Positions 10,438 through 21,579 of a stretch of DNA of 64,000 nucleotides are shown here, one piece after another; position 1 is the stretch's first letter; every line of letters begins with the position of its first letter. This stretch comes from Phytophthora colocasiae. Its lineage: Eukaryota; Oomycota; Peronosporomycetes; Peronosporales; Peronosporaceae. Below the pieces are notes generated by a model. The model made no database searches. It had not been told where the DNA came from and saw only the letters and a program-made list of their open reading frames with translations. Where the stretch lies: positions 1 to 64,000 of the forward strand of contig JAGKQI010000027.1 in the NCBI GenBank assembly GCA_018806915.1, written 5' to 3'. The position numbers and the translations under genes were made by a program.

Positions 10438-11839
10438 ATGTCGACATTGTCAGCCAGCGCTAGGAAACAGCACGAGGAGGACATCGAGGCAAGTTAATAC
10501 AACTGCAGTAGAACTCTACAAAAGATGACAAGACCTAACTCTTCACTGTCCTCATAGCGCCTGGTAAAATGTCGTCTCCGTTCCGAGATCGAAGCTCGCA
10601 AAGCTGTAGAGAGTACAATGCGACGCGCAGTTCACGAAGCTCGAGAGCTGAAGAAGGAGCTCGTTCTGTTGCGTCAGGAGAAAGAGGAACTGCGTTTGGC
10701 TGCTCAGAAGAGCTCCAGTGCAGCTCCTGGAAGAGAATCAGCGGGTACCAGCAAGCAAAACAGCAACAAGGCTATAGAGCTGAAATTGAGGCAGAAAATT
10801 CAACTCCTCACCACGCAAAACTCTGAGTTGGAGTCAAGCGCAACCAGGCTTCATCAGCAAGTCTCTGATCTCGAGTCTCAGCATGAGGCGGCAGTTGTCC
10901 AGTTGACGACCGATCTCGAGGGGAAAGACCACGAGATAACCTCTCTTCGAGAAGAACTCAGGAAAGCCAAACTCGTTGCCGATGAGACCAAACGCACGTG
11001 CCAGAAGATGCTTAAGGAGAAGAAGGACGAAGCCCAACGAGCGATTCAGGAGAATGAGCAGCTAGCACGCTGCACGAAGACACTCCAAGGTCAATTGGCG
11101 CTGCTACCACAACTGAAGAAGCAACTCGAACAGGCAAAGGCCAAGCGGGCAGATATGGCGGAAGTGTGGCAGAACAAACTGGAGAAGCGTGATCAGGCTT
11201 TCTTGCGCGAAGAAGAAGCAAGCAAACAGAAGCTGGAAGAGACTGCTGCCAAAATTGGTGAGCTCACCAACGAGAGGGAGAACTTGCAGTCGAGGCTGGA
11301 AGAGCTCGAACGCAAGCTTCGCGATATCAACGCCGACCACCAGGGACGAATTACGCCACGAAGCGCAGCGTCTGGCCGAGTTGGAGAGTACCATGCACCA
11401 GTTGCAGAAGAAGCTGCTCGCTACGGAAACAGCTACACGAGAAGCAGAGCAAGCTGAATTAATGGCGAAAGAGACACAGGAGCAGGAGACTCGCTTGAGG
11501 CAGCTAGCGGAAGATGCAGCCGACGCTGTCGAAGCCCGAGCCGAAAAAGCAGAACGTGCCTTGGCACAGGCTCAAACGCAGCTGAGCCGTCTAGAGGAGG
11601 CACTCACCGCCCGCGGAGTCACTTTGGACTATCTGTTGAAGCAGCAGGAGCCAATTCCTGTTGTCAGTCGAACGCCTTCCTCCGATAGAATCACAGCGAG
11701 AGCTAGAAGTAGGGGCCCAGCAATGAAAGCAGTCCCCACTGCTTCGAGAGACCCCGTTCGAAGCCGAACTACGGCCAAACCCCGGGTGGATTCAAGCAGG
11801 AGGAAGCTGAAGAGCAACAATGACGATGAAAAGCGATAG
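10438..11839 (+). CDS. Long coiled-coil protein with a GC-AG intron (one frameshift)
   Basis: Unrecognised cytoskeletal or scaffold-type protein. Exon 1 (10438-10488) encodes MSTLSASARKQHEEDIE. It is joined in phase by an intron 10489-10557 that starts GCAAGT and ends CATAG; a GT donor four bases on would break the frame. Exon 2 continues RLVKCRLRSEIEARK and is almost wholly heptad-patterned E/K/L/Q coiled coil to about 11650. A basic, Ser/Arg-rich tail ends in NNDDEKR at 11839. At 11343-11345 a GGG run shifts the frame: the coiled coil leaves the first frame there and resumes at once in another (DELRHEAQRLAELE). One extra G explains it. Without that base the protein is a continuous coiled coil of about 440 residues. 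Confidence 0.75.
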
Positions 11840-11904
11840 GAATGGGATGATACACACATGTATTACTGCTACTTAATTACGAGCTGGGGTCGATGGTCAC
11901 TGCA

Positions 11905-14900
11905 TTACATCGCTGCGTAGTCGGTTTCCAGTGGACGTGCACCAGTGGCGCTCAAGTCGGCAAAGAGATTCTCTTCTCGCTGGCGGGCGATCGATCGCTG
12001 TTTGTAAAGCACAGCGCCCACGATGAAAGCTGCAAAAACAACGCACGCGATAATGATCCCTGCGATGGCCCCGTTGCTCAAGCCACTAACACTGGTTGAG
12101 GTGTTTCCCTTTGAGGTTGACGCACCTATAGCACTGTTAGCATCCGCAGCGGATGCGCCGGTGTTCGCGTATGCATCGGCTCCTGTAGACGTACCCGGCG
12201 TCGATGTAGTCGCCTCTGGTGTTGTTGTCGGGGAAGTTACTGGTTTCGTGGTTCCGGTCGTCGTTGGATATGTCGTTCCGTCTCTAGTGGTTGTCACCGC
12301 CGGTGTAGGAGTTGGCTGACTAGAGAATTTCGTTGGAGATGGCGTTGCGTCGTACGGCCGCGACGGAGCTGGTGTGGACTTTTGTGGATCACTTGCCTTG
12401 GTCAGTGCTGGGGTTGGCCCCGGAGTTGCTGTTCGAGGCACCGTTGGGGACGGAGTCACTTCGTGTGCTCCTGGTGGGGTTTCTGTCTTTGGCACAGTTG
12501 GGCCCGGAGTTGCTTCGTACGGTGGTTTAGTTGGGGCTTCCGTCCTCGGCACAGTTGGGGCCGGGGCTGTTTCATGCGGTGACTCTGGGGCTTCTGTCTT
12601 CGGCAGTTGGGGATGGGGTCGGTGTCTCTGGTGGTGCTTCTGTCACAGCCGGCGTTCCTGATGGGGTCTCCGCTGGTTTCTCCGTTGCAGGGCTGCCTGT
12701 AGATTTGCTGGGCTCACCAAAGACGCACCACGCACCAGTCTTGATCCGCGCACAAGTGGCATTAACCAGGGCCACACAAGTGCCTGCACTGGTCCAGCTC
12801 GGTAACTTGTCACCCCAGCAGTCCTTCACAGCGATGTCCCCTTGATGGGGCACAAGTAACCAGCAGGAGACTGTCTGATCCGCTGCAAATGGGTCCTTCA
12901 ATGCAGTACGTGGCGTTCCTCGACGGAAACGTCGATGCAAATCTTGTCTGGCTGCGATTGCGTCGGTGATGGAGTTGGTGGCGCCGTATTGTTTGTCGTG
13001 CACTCGTAGATTTCGCCATAATTCCCAATGATCTTCGTGCAGTGAATGAACTCATCGCGAGGCGGGCTCCTCGTGTTTGGAGTCTTGGTGGGCGGCTTCG
13101 GTGGTAGATTTTCTGTCAGGTCTTTCCATGATTCCGTTGTTTCGCTCACGTGAGGCAGGTACTTCATGTAGTCATCCTCCCCTCGGGGGTAGATCGGAGC
13201 AAGTGTTGGTGGTAAGGTCGGAACTTCGCAAGGATCGCAGTCATCTTGGTCCCAACGCACGTTCTCCTCACTGACATTCATAGTTGTCATCACTCCGTCC
13301 TTGACTTCTGTGGCGTTACCGATTGGTTGTTCACTTTGTCGTCCACCCTCTTCCTGAACTTGTGTGGATTCACCAGATACTCCAGCAGGTTGTTGATCCT
13401 CGTGCTTGACTTCGCTTGATACCTTGATAGACTGACCGCCAGTCTGCTCTGCTGGGTTTTGGTTTTCATCCTTTGCTGCAGCAGATTCTTTTCCGCCGTT
13501 GGAATTAACAGGTTCCTTCTCACCTTCCGTGTGTCCACCAGACTCTTCAACAGTATGCTCTTTAGCTGCAGTGTTGTCACTGGGCTCTTCAACACGTGGT
13601 TCAGTACTGGACGTAACTGGTTGATGCTCTTCAGAGTCAACAGTCTGTTGGTTAGACGCCACGACAGGATGTTCGCCAGTTTGCTGACCTTCATCCTTAG
13701 GCGCAGCTTGCACACCAGGCTCCTCGGCACCTTTTGCTCCATTGGCCTCGACCGGTTGTTGATTTTCTTCAGCAGCTCTAGCGTGTTCATTCGATTCTCC
13801 AGAAGGATATTCACCACTTTTCTGATCCTCAGGCTCCGATTGAAGACCTCGAGCAATCAGAGAATGCTGTCCATTCCATGGGACAACATTGTCTAAGACG
13901 TGAGGTTTATTCACGGTGTAGTCCCTGGTCAATTGGGGTTCCACGTAATTCGGACGCCCCCACTCTCCACCACCAGCTTTGTTGTTATGTGTTGGCTCGG
14001 ATGTAGGCGCTTTCGAGTCCAAAGGTCTGGAAGCTCTATTTTCCCAAGGGGTATTCACGTTCTCTCCTTGCTTCACGTCCTCTGAAGATGGATACCCATT
14101 GCGCTCAGTCGGAGAATCAGCAAGTCTTGATCCAGTGGTTTCCTTGGATGTGGAGCTGTTTTTCGGATCGTACAGATCACTTGTCTTGTCCGATGATGAG
14201 TTTGATTCGGGACTGGAAGGTAGGCGAGATTTCTCTTTGGCATTCTCCGTTTTGGTATCATGCAGAACAGCACCATAGTCCTGCTTTTCGACCTTTTGGG
14301 GGGAAATTTCTGCTCCAACTCCACCATTTCCACGGTTGTCTGCGTTGCCAAAGTCTTTCGCCTCCAACTTTGAGTCCAAGGTCCCTCGTCTCCAAGGAAC
14401 AATAACAGCTTCTACTCGACCTGATGAAGCGACTGGATGCTTTTCACTTGGAGTAGTAGGATCCAATTCATGCAGTGTCAAGTTAGTATTACGGGTTCCA
14501 GAAAGATCTCCAGGTTGTTGCTTCTCCTGGTTCTTCGGGACATCGCTCCGAATGTCACCATCACTAAGTCCCGACTCGCGTTTAATAGGAGCGTGGTAGA
14601 TGCTGCCATTGAAGCTCTCGTTTCTATCGATAGGTGAGGTGATCGCCCCATCAGTGAAATTACTGAGTGATTTGAACGCAGAGGAGCTCACGTCAAGACC
14701 ATGCTTCATCTCACTTGAGACGGAATCTGGCGTGGATCTATCGGTCTTGTTCACTGATGACAAGTTTAGCTTATCCTTGTATGGAGAGATCCTGTTCTCA
14801 CTTGTGGAGTTAGTTCTCTCCTCGCGCGAGATCGTTGCATTGTCTGTGGACGTTTTGTTGGCGTCACGGGGGACAATTGCTTGACTTTCATTGGCGTTGG

Positions 14901-15348
14901 ACAGAGTAGGCGCCTTCATAACTTGTCCAGACGCATCAGTTGAAATTTGAGGCTTGCTATTGCCCAGAACTGGTTGCACCTTGACAGTATTACTGGTTGT
15001 AGTAGCTTTATAGGCGTCTCCTTCAGCATTTGCCTTGTGATCATCCTTCTGCGTCTTCGTCGAAATGCCGCTGCCCCAAGGCACTATAACTGACGACACT
15101 TGATTCACAGTTGGCAACGATTCACTCGCCTTCTCGCTTGTCGAAGAGGTACCCTTGTCATCAACGTCAGCTGAGCTGATCATTGCAAACCCTCGAAGCT
15201 GCCCGAGCTTGTCGTCCTTGTGCGCTTTGTTACCCCCAGAGTCATAACCATTGGGCACTGGGTTTGTTTCTTCGAACACATCGGCAAAGTAATAGCTGTG
15301 AGCAGATACACTGGAGCCTAAGAGCACCAACACTAGGAATCGCCTCAT
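11905..15348 (-). CDS. Secreted mucin-like type I membrane protein (frameshifted in the middle)
   Basis: Cell-surface or wall glycoprotein. A cleavable signal peptide opens it (MRRFLVLVLLGSSVSAHS). About 780 residues rich in Ser, Thr, Asn, Asp and Glu follow, with many N-x-S/T sites and a recurring V-P-W motif. A Cys-bearing domain comes next (about 12960-12720; CIEGPIC, CWGDKLPSW, GTCVALVNATC, TGAWCVFG). Then a Pro/Thr stalk with repeated PTVPRTE or PTVPKTE units (about 12640-12480) leads to one transmembrane helix (about 12070-12005, AIAGIIIACVVFAAFIVGAV) and a short tail ending LETDYAAM. Frame changes near 12900, 12850 and 12600 interrupt the Cys domain and the stalk. Each is 1-2 nt, and two fall in G or C runs. 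Family members in oomycetes are usually called mucin-like. No RxLR or LxLFLAK motif follows the signal peptide. Confidence 0.75.
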
Positions 15349-15589
15349 GTTCGAGACCTTCCAAAATTTTCCTCTCTTGGGCAGTCACTGGCTATGCAGA
15401 ATGAAGAATGACGTACTGGCAGTTGATTGACAAGCAAAAGAAGATCTGGATCGCGAATGACAAGCAAACCAACGGTGTCGAGCGCTTGGATCTTTGCATC
15501 AAAGGTCGTTTGAGTTTTGATTGGCATCACACGTCGCAGCCACACAATATTGTGTACATTGCAATCTATTGCAATCTATTGCAACAATC

Positions 15590-17036
15590 TTAGGGTCGAG
15601 GACGCTTCAACATTGCAGCTTCGTGCTTGGCCGTTGCAGCTTTCGTCTTGATCTCTTTAACCGCCTCCTTCTCCTCATCCACCTTACGTTTCCGCTCTTG
15701 GATCGCTGCAGGGATAATAAGTGGCGGTGCACTTGACTCCTTCTCTTGAAACTTCGTACTGAACGCAGTGTGGAAGGCGACGAAGCGGTCGGTGTTGATG
15801 GCCGTTCGGATCTCCCGGAAGAAGCGATAGTAGTGTTGCAGGTTGTGAAGATACAGCAGGATGTCGCCCAACATCTCACGGACGTTCAGCAGGTGGTGGA
15901 TGTACGCTCGAGTGTACTTCTGGCAGGCGAAGCAGTTACAGCCCTCCATCAACGGACCGAAGTCTGTAGCGAACCGCTTTTCGCGCAGATGCAACACTCC
16001 ACCAGAGCGTTCTCGCTCTACGTTGCGTTCACTCGCCATACTTCCATCGTCTTCGTCACTGATCCAGAAGATCAATGCAGAGCCTGCCTTAGTGACAGTA
16101 GCCGGGTAGGGCGACACGAAGGCGTCAATGCCTCGATTGACAGTGTCTAGTACGTCCAGTGGGTGGCCGATCCCAGTGATGACACGCGGAAGTAACGCTG
16201 GAGTGAGCTCGCTCACGATGGCATCGATCAGCTCCAGACGTTTCGATCTGTCCGTGCACGATCCTAATCCACTGAGAAGAATCGCCTGAATGTCACGCTT
16301 GCACGTCTCGCCCGCACTCATCCGCCGCAACGTCTGGTCGTTTCCGCCGACCACTACGCCGCACATGGGGGTCCGCGAAGAATTGAGAGCCTGACACGCA
16401 TCCAGCCAATCCAGCGACGTCTGCACAGCAGCGCGATGTCGGTTCCGACCTTTCTCGATGGGAATTTCATCTGCAAGCGGCACCACCATCTCCGGCTGTA
16501 ACAGAGCCGTCGCCTGCATGAATTCATCAACAGATACAGCACGTCGGCCTCCGCTCGTCTCGATCATGAAGCCGGTGGCCTTGGAGCTCGGTGGGTTCTG
16601 TACAACACACAGTCAGTTATCGTATACCTTCCATCTACACATGTAGTTCCACGTACAGATTCACTGATGTAGTCTCTAGCCGACAGCACCAACTCGTAGT
16701 CGTTGACGTTCAGAAGATCTCGAAAAGGCCGCTTCGTGTTCGTCGCAAGCTGCACCAGACCAGAGCTAATGCATATACTAAGAGTTAATAACAAAGAGAG
16801 AGAAATCATTAGACAACGACGTACATGTCAGCGTAGTCCACCACTTGAGCTGTCAGATCCTGCACTTTGCTGCAATTGTCAGGCGTCAAGTGCGGTACAT
16901 TCCCAACGATGCTCGTAGGCAAGTAACACGGCGTCTGCGTCCTATTGAACAGCGCATTGGCGCGTGAGAGCGTCGTCTTGGCCGTGCGCTGTAACATCTC
17001 GCCGCTGGTCGGGGATTCCTCCACGCGCGTCTTCAT
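15590..17036 (-). CDS. QTRT2: Queuine tRNA-ribosyltransferase accessory subunit 2 (QTRT2-like)
   Basis: Non-catalytic partner of the eukaryotic tRNA-guanine transglycosylase, which puts queuine at the wobble base of GUN-anticodon tRNAs. Three exons: 17036-16825, 16765-16657 and 16597-15590, with short GTACGT introns and exact frame continuity. The N-terminal part has RTQTPCYLPTSIVGNVPHLT. The TIM-barrel middle has GHPLDVLDTVNRGIDAF. The zinc site is GCNCFACQKYTRAYIHHLL, i.e. CxCxxC plus a distal His in HNLQHY. The segment where catalytic TGT has its Asp reads FVSPYPATV, as in the accessory subunit. A charged Lys/Glu tail ends in LKRPRP. It is head to head with the DHHC gene, start codons 48 bp apart. 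No break seen. Confidence 0.85.
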
Positions 17037-17084
17037 TCTCCAGTCGTTCTAGCTGCCTACTAAGTACGACTTTCTCAGTCTCAA
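17037..17084. promoter_or_regulatory. 48-bp divergent intergenic region (QTRT2-like / DHHC)
   Basis: Only 48 bases separate the two start codons, so the core promoters must overlap or lie inside the opposing 5' UTR or coding region. No TATA box. The shortness itself is the observation. Confidence 0.6.
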
Positions 17085-18008
17085 ATGCCGTCGGGAGCTG
17101 CTCGTCGGCATGGCTGTGAAGCTCCGTTGCACCCGTCACAAATTGCGGTGCGCTTCGTTCTTCAAAAAGTGAATGGAAGAGCTCCGTTTTGTTTTGTTTA
17201 TTTGACTGGAAATGACGTGCAGGTGGTGGCTATTGAACTGCTCTCGGCAGTGGTTTTCTACGGCTTCAGCGTGCAGGAGCTGCCTGTTCTCGTCTATTCG
17301 GCCGTTCTACCTCTCTACAGCGTGCAATTCGCCATCACCACTCTACTGTTTGTCATTGTACGCTGCAGGAGCTGCTACTGCGTACCTAACTAACTGTTTC
17401 TTCTTCTTCTTCTGCTGCTGCTGCTGTAGATCTCTCGCTTTGACCCAGGACAACCAAGACATCAAGAGACGCAAGAGGCAAAAGCTGTAGCTGTGCCGCC
17501 TGTTGCTCTCAGCGTCGCGTCCGACGTGAAAGCGAGTCCGGAGCTCTTGACGTCTCATCCAGTCGTAGCAACTTGCAGAGACTGCGGACGCCTCGCTCTC
17601 ACGTCCGACACGAGACACTGCGGCCGATGCAACAAGTGCGTCCCTGGCTACGACCACCACTGCATCTACCTCAACACGTGCATTGGGACACGAAACTACC
17701 CGTTGTTCGTGGGTCTGCTGTCGTGTTCTACGCTGCTGCTGCTCACTCAACAGATCGTCACGGGTTACGCCATTTCATGCTTGTTAGCACCTGGCCAAGA
17801 CGATAGCAAGAAGACTCGAGCTGCGATGCTGTGCATCCTCTCGGTCCTGCCACTGCTTGAACTCTTCTTCCTGCTGGTACTCGGCACCTTCCACCTCTAT
17901 ATCGCATTCCGAGGCTTGACCACCTACGAGTGGCTGTATCAGTGGCTCGAATCACGACAACCAGATACAACAGCTTCGACCACCGTAGGAAACCAAGAGT
18001 ATTGCTAG
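17085..18008 (+). CDS. DHHC-type palmitoyltransferase
   Basis: Membrane S-acyltransferase. Exons 17085-17168, 17223-17357 and 17430-18008. The first intron is 54 nt, in phase and stop-free, so retention would add 18 residues. The product opens RRHGCEAPLHPSQIA and has two hydrophobic helices. The cysteine-rich domain follows (CRDCG...HCGRCNKCVPGYDHHC), with the catalytic DHHC and then IYLNTCIGTRNYPLF. Two more helices follow (about 17710-17780 and 17830-17910) and the family's TTxE motif appears as LTTYEWLY. At about 250 residues it is a short, four-helix family member with a brief C-terminus (VGNQEYC). A polypyrimidine/CTG run forms the acceptor of intron 2. It converges on the Rap1-like gene, stop codons 58 bp apart. 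Confidence 0.88.
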
Positions 18009-18066
18009 TCGAACGCCACGCACGCATGATTTCAGTGCACGTACCATATATTAGCTCTCGACAGCA

Positions 18067-19075
18067 TCACTTCAAAAACTTAACGCGTTTCAAAAGCGCA
18101 GCCGAGTCGCGAGGTTCTTGTAACGAGACAAAGTCACCACTAGCCAGAGCTTCGTCAACACTGGAGAGATCCGTCTTGTCTTCTGTCAACAGGTTTGTAA
18201 GCAGCAGATCGTCTTCTGAACACCAAATGTCGGGCGGTGAAGCTCTTCTCAAGAACCGCTGGGCCTTCTCCACGTCCCCGCTGAAGTAATACAAAGCATG
18301 AAGTACAGATTGCAGATCTTGATGCGTGTCAAGCTGGAGCTGGCAGAGAATGACGTCGGCTTCTTCCTCTGTCGCTTCTTGCGCTTTTGATTGCTGTGGG
18401 TCAACGATGCTTTCGCTGTTGTCAACTCCTTCGAAAGCAGCAACGGAAGTGTCATCCATCTGCTCACTGGAGCTTGATTCAACTCCACTTGGACATGCAA
18501 AGAAGCGCTGCAGCAAGCACCTTTTGCTTCGGTCATTAACGGTCGTGGCCCACACACTCGTGAAGTAGACTCCACCGACCTCTCTTCCTTGATCAGGGTC
18601 ACTTTTGACAGTTTGGGACTCTTGGCTGGGAATTCTGCTGGATAGTTTATCTCTCTTCCGCTTTTGCTGCTTCGCAGAAACAACCAGTTCAGCTCGAGTT
18701 ACAGATGAGGGCTGCGATGTCGAAACAGGACGTGGAGGCGTAATGTTCTCACTGGAATCTCCGTCATTTGAACGAATCCGCTGTGAAATCTGGAGTGGAG
18801 TTGTCTGCTTACGAGATCGCGTTCTCCTTCTACTCGGCTTTTGCCCTCCTACCTCTTTCACTGGAGCTTCAACTTCTTCTGCCTCGACGGTGGAAAAGCC
18901 TGTCAAAGTGGATCTGCTTCGAGCACTAGGTGATGACTTCTGTCTCTGAACCTCCTGCTCGTCCTCATCCTCTTGCTCCAGTAGTCGAGCACGTGTAGTA
19001 GCCTGCAATCACATTAGGTTTCAGTCTGTCATTTACCCCACTCACAACGTAGAAGCCTACCGCTGCCTTGGCCAT
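18067..19075 (-). CDS. Nuclear-type protein with a Rap1/TERF2IP-like C-terminal segment
   Basis: Exon 1 (19075-19061) encodes only MAKAA. After a 58-nt intron, exon 2 (19002-18067) continues ATTRARLLEQEDEDEQ. The N-terminal two thirds are low-complexity, Ser/Lys/Arg/Glu-rich with basic clusters (SRRRTRSRKQTT, KQQKRKRDKLSSR) that look like nuclear localisation signals. The last 110 residues are ordered: a helical acidic part, then LYYFSGDVEKAQRFLRRA and WCSEDDLLLTNLL. That pairing of a (S)GDxxxAxxFL helix with a W-(S/T)xEDD turn resembles telomeric Rap1/TERF2IP proteins; this is inference from a short match. The remainder is unrecognised. Confidence 0.55.
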
Positions 19076-19949
19076 GAGAATCCGTTGCTCCACAGAGAGT
19101 TAGTTAACCCTTGTAAATGATCAGCAAAAAAACGAACCCTCTATAATTTGGTAAACGTAAGAGTTGAATACACTATCTACATTCAGAGGGTCTGTCGGTA
19201 GTGATATTAGTATTTACCGCAATTGACGCAATGCAACCAGGAATATTCCGAGTGGAACACTCAGAATATAGTCGAGCACTGGCTGCTACGCGACGTTGTG
19301 AAGGTTTTCCCATCGGTACAATTCCACGAAGGAGTACCCTTCGTGCCCTGGACAAATTTGAGAGACAAAATGCACAAAGGAACACGGGACCTGACAGAGA
19401 TTGTGAACGACCACTTCCATGGAGAGTGGTTAGTGGTAGATCGTCACGGAACTCGTCTAACTACGGATCCGATCACAAGCAATTCTGACAAAACATATCT
19501 ACGACTCGAATATGCGATTCTTGACTTGCGAATGCTCCAGTTTGTTGCTCTCTTGACTTCAGACTGGTATATGTTTGTCAAATTGGAGGTTAAGCACGAG
19601 AAAACGGGGAAGGAGAAACAAGGAAACTCAGAAAAAGGAGGTGAAGTACAACGGGACACCCGTTAAGGGGGGGGGGTTCTGTACGAGACCCCACCACCTA
19701 AAGCTTCTGGTGTCTACGAGTCGGGCCGCGGAGCTAAAATAAAATACCAAGATTTTTCTGACGGCCCTTTCTTCGTCATGAAGGTAGGCCGGCCTGAAGC
19801 GCATTGTGAAAACATAACTCGTCTCGAGGGGATTTTGCGGTGCGTGGGGCAAAGTTTCTCTTCGGGTTGAAAATGGCGTTCAAAGACACGAAGAAAACCG
19901 AGCGAATGGTACTTGCAAAGCTAGTCCAACTCGGGTTTGCACGGCCGCT
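19076..19949. other. Intergenic region with an unassigned plus-strand frame and a poly-G run
   Basis: Holds the 5' flank of the Rap1-like gene. A plus-strand frame runs from 19223 to 19666 (about 147 codons, first ATG not at its head; it includes FVPWTNLRDKMHKG and DDRHGTRL-like text) that I cannot assign. It ends just before a run of about ten G (19665-19674). The last 270 bases before the LTR are unassigned, possibly old repeat. Confidence 0.35.
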
Positions 19950-20530
19950 TGTAACACAATTCCCAACATGAACGACTGAGACTTTGTCTTCAACACAAAA
20001 TCTCTACCACTAGTTCACGACGCTCTGTGTGTGCTGCGCGGCGTGCACTCGCTACCTGCCAACTATGAAACCCCGCGACTTGCCGACAGTAAAGCTCCCC
20101 TCCCCGCCGTGTACCTGTTTCAGCTGACGACCCAAGAGGACCAGCCTCCGCTCCAAAACATCGTCCACTCCAGCCAGCTCTGCGTTGCTTCCAGCTACAA
20201 ACAGGCTTCACTCCTCCAGCTACTGTCTTCCCCAGTACGAGGCTTCGATATCCCACCACTCCGCAGCCTCGAACTTCCTCCTATTGTTGGCCTCCAGTTC
20301 TCAAAGGGGAAATGTCCTGTCGCCGAGATGAATGCAGGTGCTGTGCTGTGCTTGCTGACCACGCAGATCGGAGGGTTGGAATGGTACGTTGGTATCAGCC
20401 TGCGTCTTGATACGCAAAATGGAGAGTGTGATTAGAGAGCTTACCATGACTGTACAGCTACTGCTACCTCCGCCTGAAATGGCCGGCGTTCCCACCAGAT
20501 CTTCATACCGTGCAAGTCCCACTTTCAACA
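19950..20530 (-). repeat. Candidate 3' LTR of copia element A
   Basis: On the plus strand it starts TGTAACAC and ends TTTCAACA, so TG...CA termini with short inverted ends. It begins right after the end of the minus-strand polyprotein (RNase H then a basic tail) where a 3' LTR is expected. No second copy exists in the window, so the boundaries rest on position and termini only. Confidence 0.5.
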
Positions 20531-21579
20531 CTCCTCCTCGTCGACGATTTCAGCCAGTTTTCTACATCCTCAATGTAGTCCGACTCGAGCTCGCAGCTCG
20601 ATCATTCTTGGCGCACTCGTCGCTTTCGTGCTGGCATATCCTTGGTTTCTAGGTACTTGGCCCGCAGCACCCCACGCCTCACGTAGTCTCCGACAAATTT
20701 AGTTCGTACGTCGATGTGCTTCGCCTTCCCTGACTACTGCTCTCCTCCGAGCGATTTCAGCGCGGCTAGATTGTCCACGCGCAGCTCAATTGGCACCTCC
20801 AGCGGCACCTTTAACTCCCCCAGAAGCTCCCATACTCCGAGCATCTCCTGCGCTACCACGGGCGCGGTGGTGTACTCAGCCTCCATAGCGGAAAGCGAGA
20901 CACCGCCCTGCTTCTTACAGATCCAGCTGATGGGCATGCCATCCACTGTTACGAGGCCTCCCGTAGTCGACTTCCTGTCAACTTTGTCTGCAGCATATTA
21001 CACATCACTGAATCCTATCACGCTCAGCGATCGGTTTACACCACCGACACCTTTCATACGCAGCTTCAGCGACTTCGTTCCAGCTAGGTAGCGCAACACG
21101 CGCTTCGCTAACTTCCAATCCGCGACTGTCGGAGAGTGCGTCCTTCGGGTGGCTTTCTGGACCGCTAAAGCAATGTCCGGCCTTGTACAGCGTGCAATCC
21201 AAAGCAAACTTCCGACCAACGACTGAAAGGTCCTCATGGTCGCAGCTCCAGCTCCTCCGTCGACGGGCAGCAGCTCCGTCGACACATCGCGAACTTCACT
21301 CCAGTCTTCACCAATAGGTGCTCGCACCGCGTGTGCCTTCTCTAACCCGTACGCCTGCAGCAACTCGTCTATTGTCACCTCCTGATCCAGGTCGTACCCG
21401 TCGTCCTCGCTGTACTCCAGCCTCATTGCCAGGAACTTGTGAGCACACCCCAAGTCCTTAATGTCCAGCGACTTCAGTTCTTTGAAGAACACATCCACAG
21501 CGTGTTGCTGTGCCCCCGTCACGAGCAGATCATCTACATAGACGCTCACCACCATGAGCACCCCAGCCTTGTACCTGTA

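Noticed and set aside
15183..15348. RxLR-type effector motif after the signal peptide of the mucin-like protein
   Set aside because: Only an unrelated QLRG is present and no dEER follows. The protein has a transmembrane helix and large glycosylated ectodomain, unlike RxLR effectors.
17400..17429. Trinucleotide CTT/CTG repeat as a coding repeat
   Set aside because: It lies inside intron 2 of the DHHC gene and serves as the polypyrimidine tract and acceptor.
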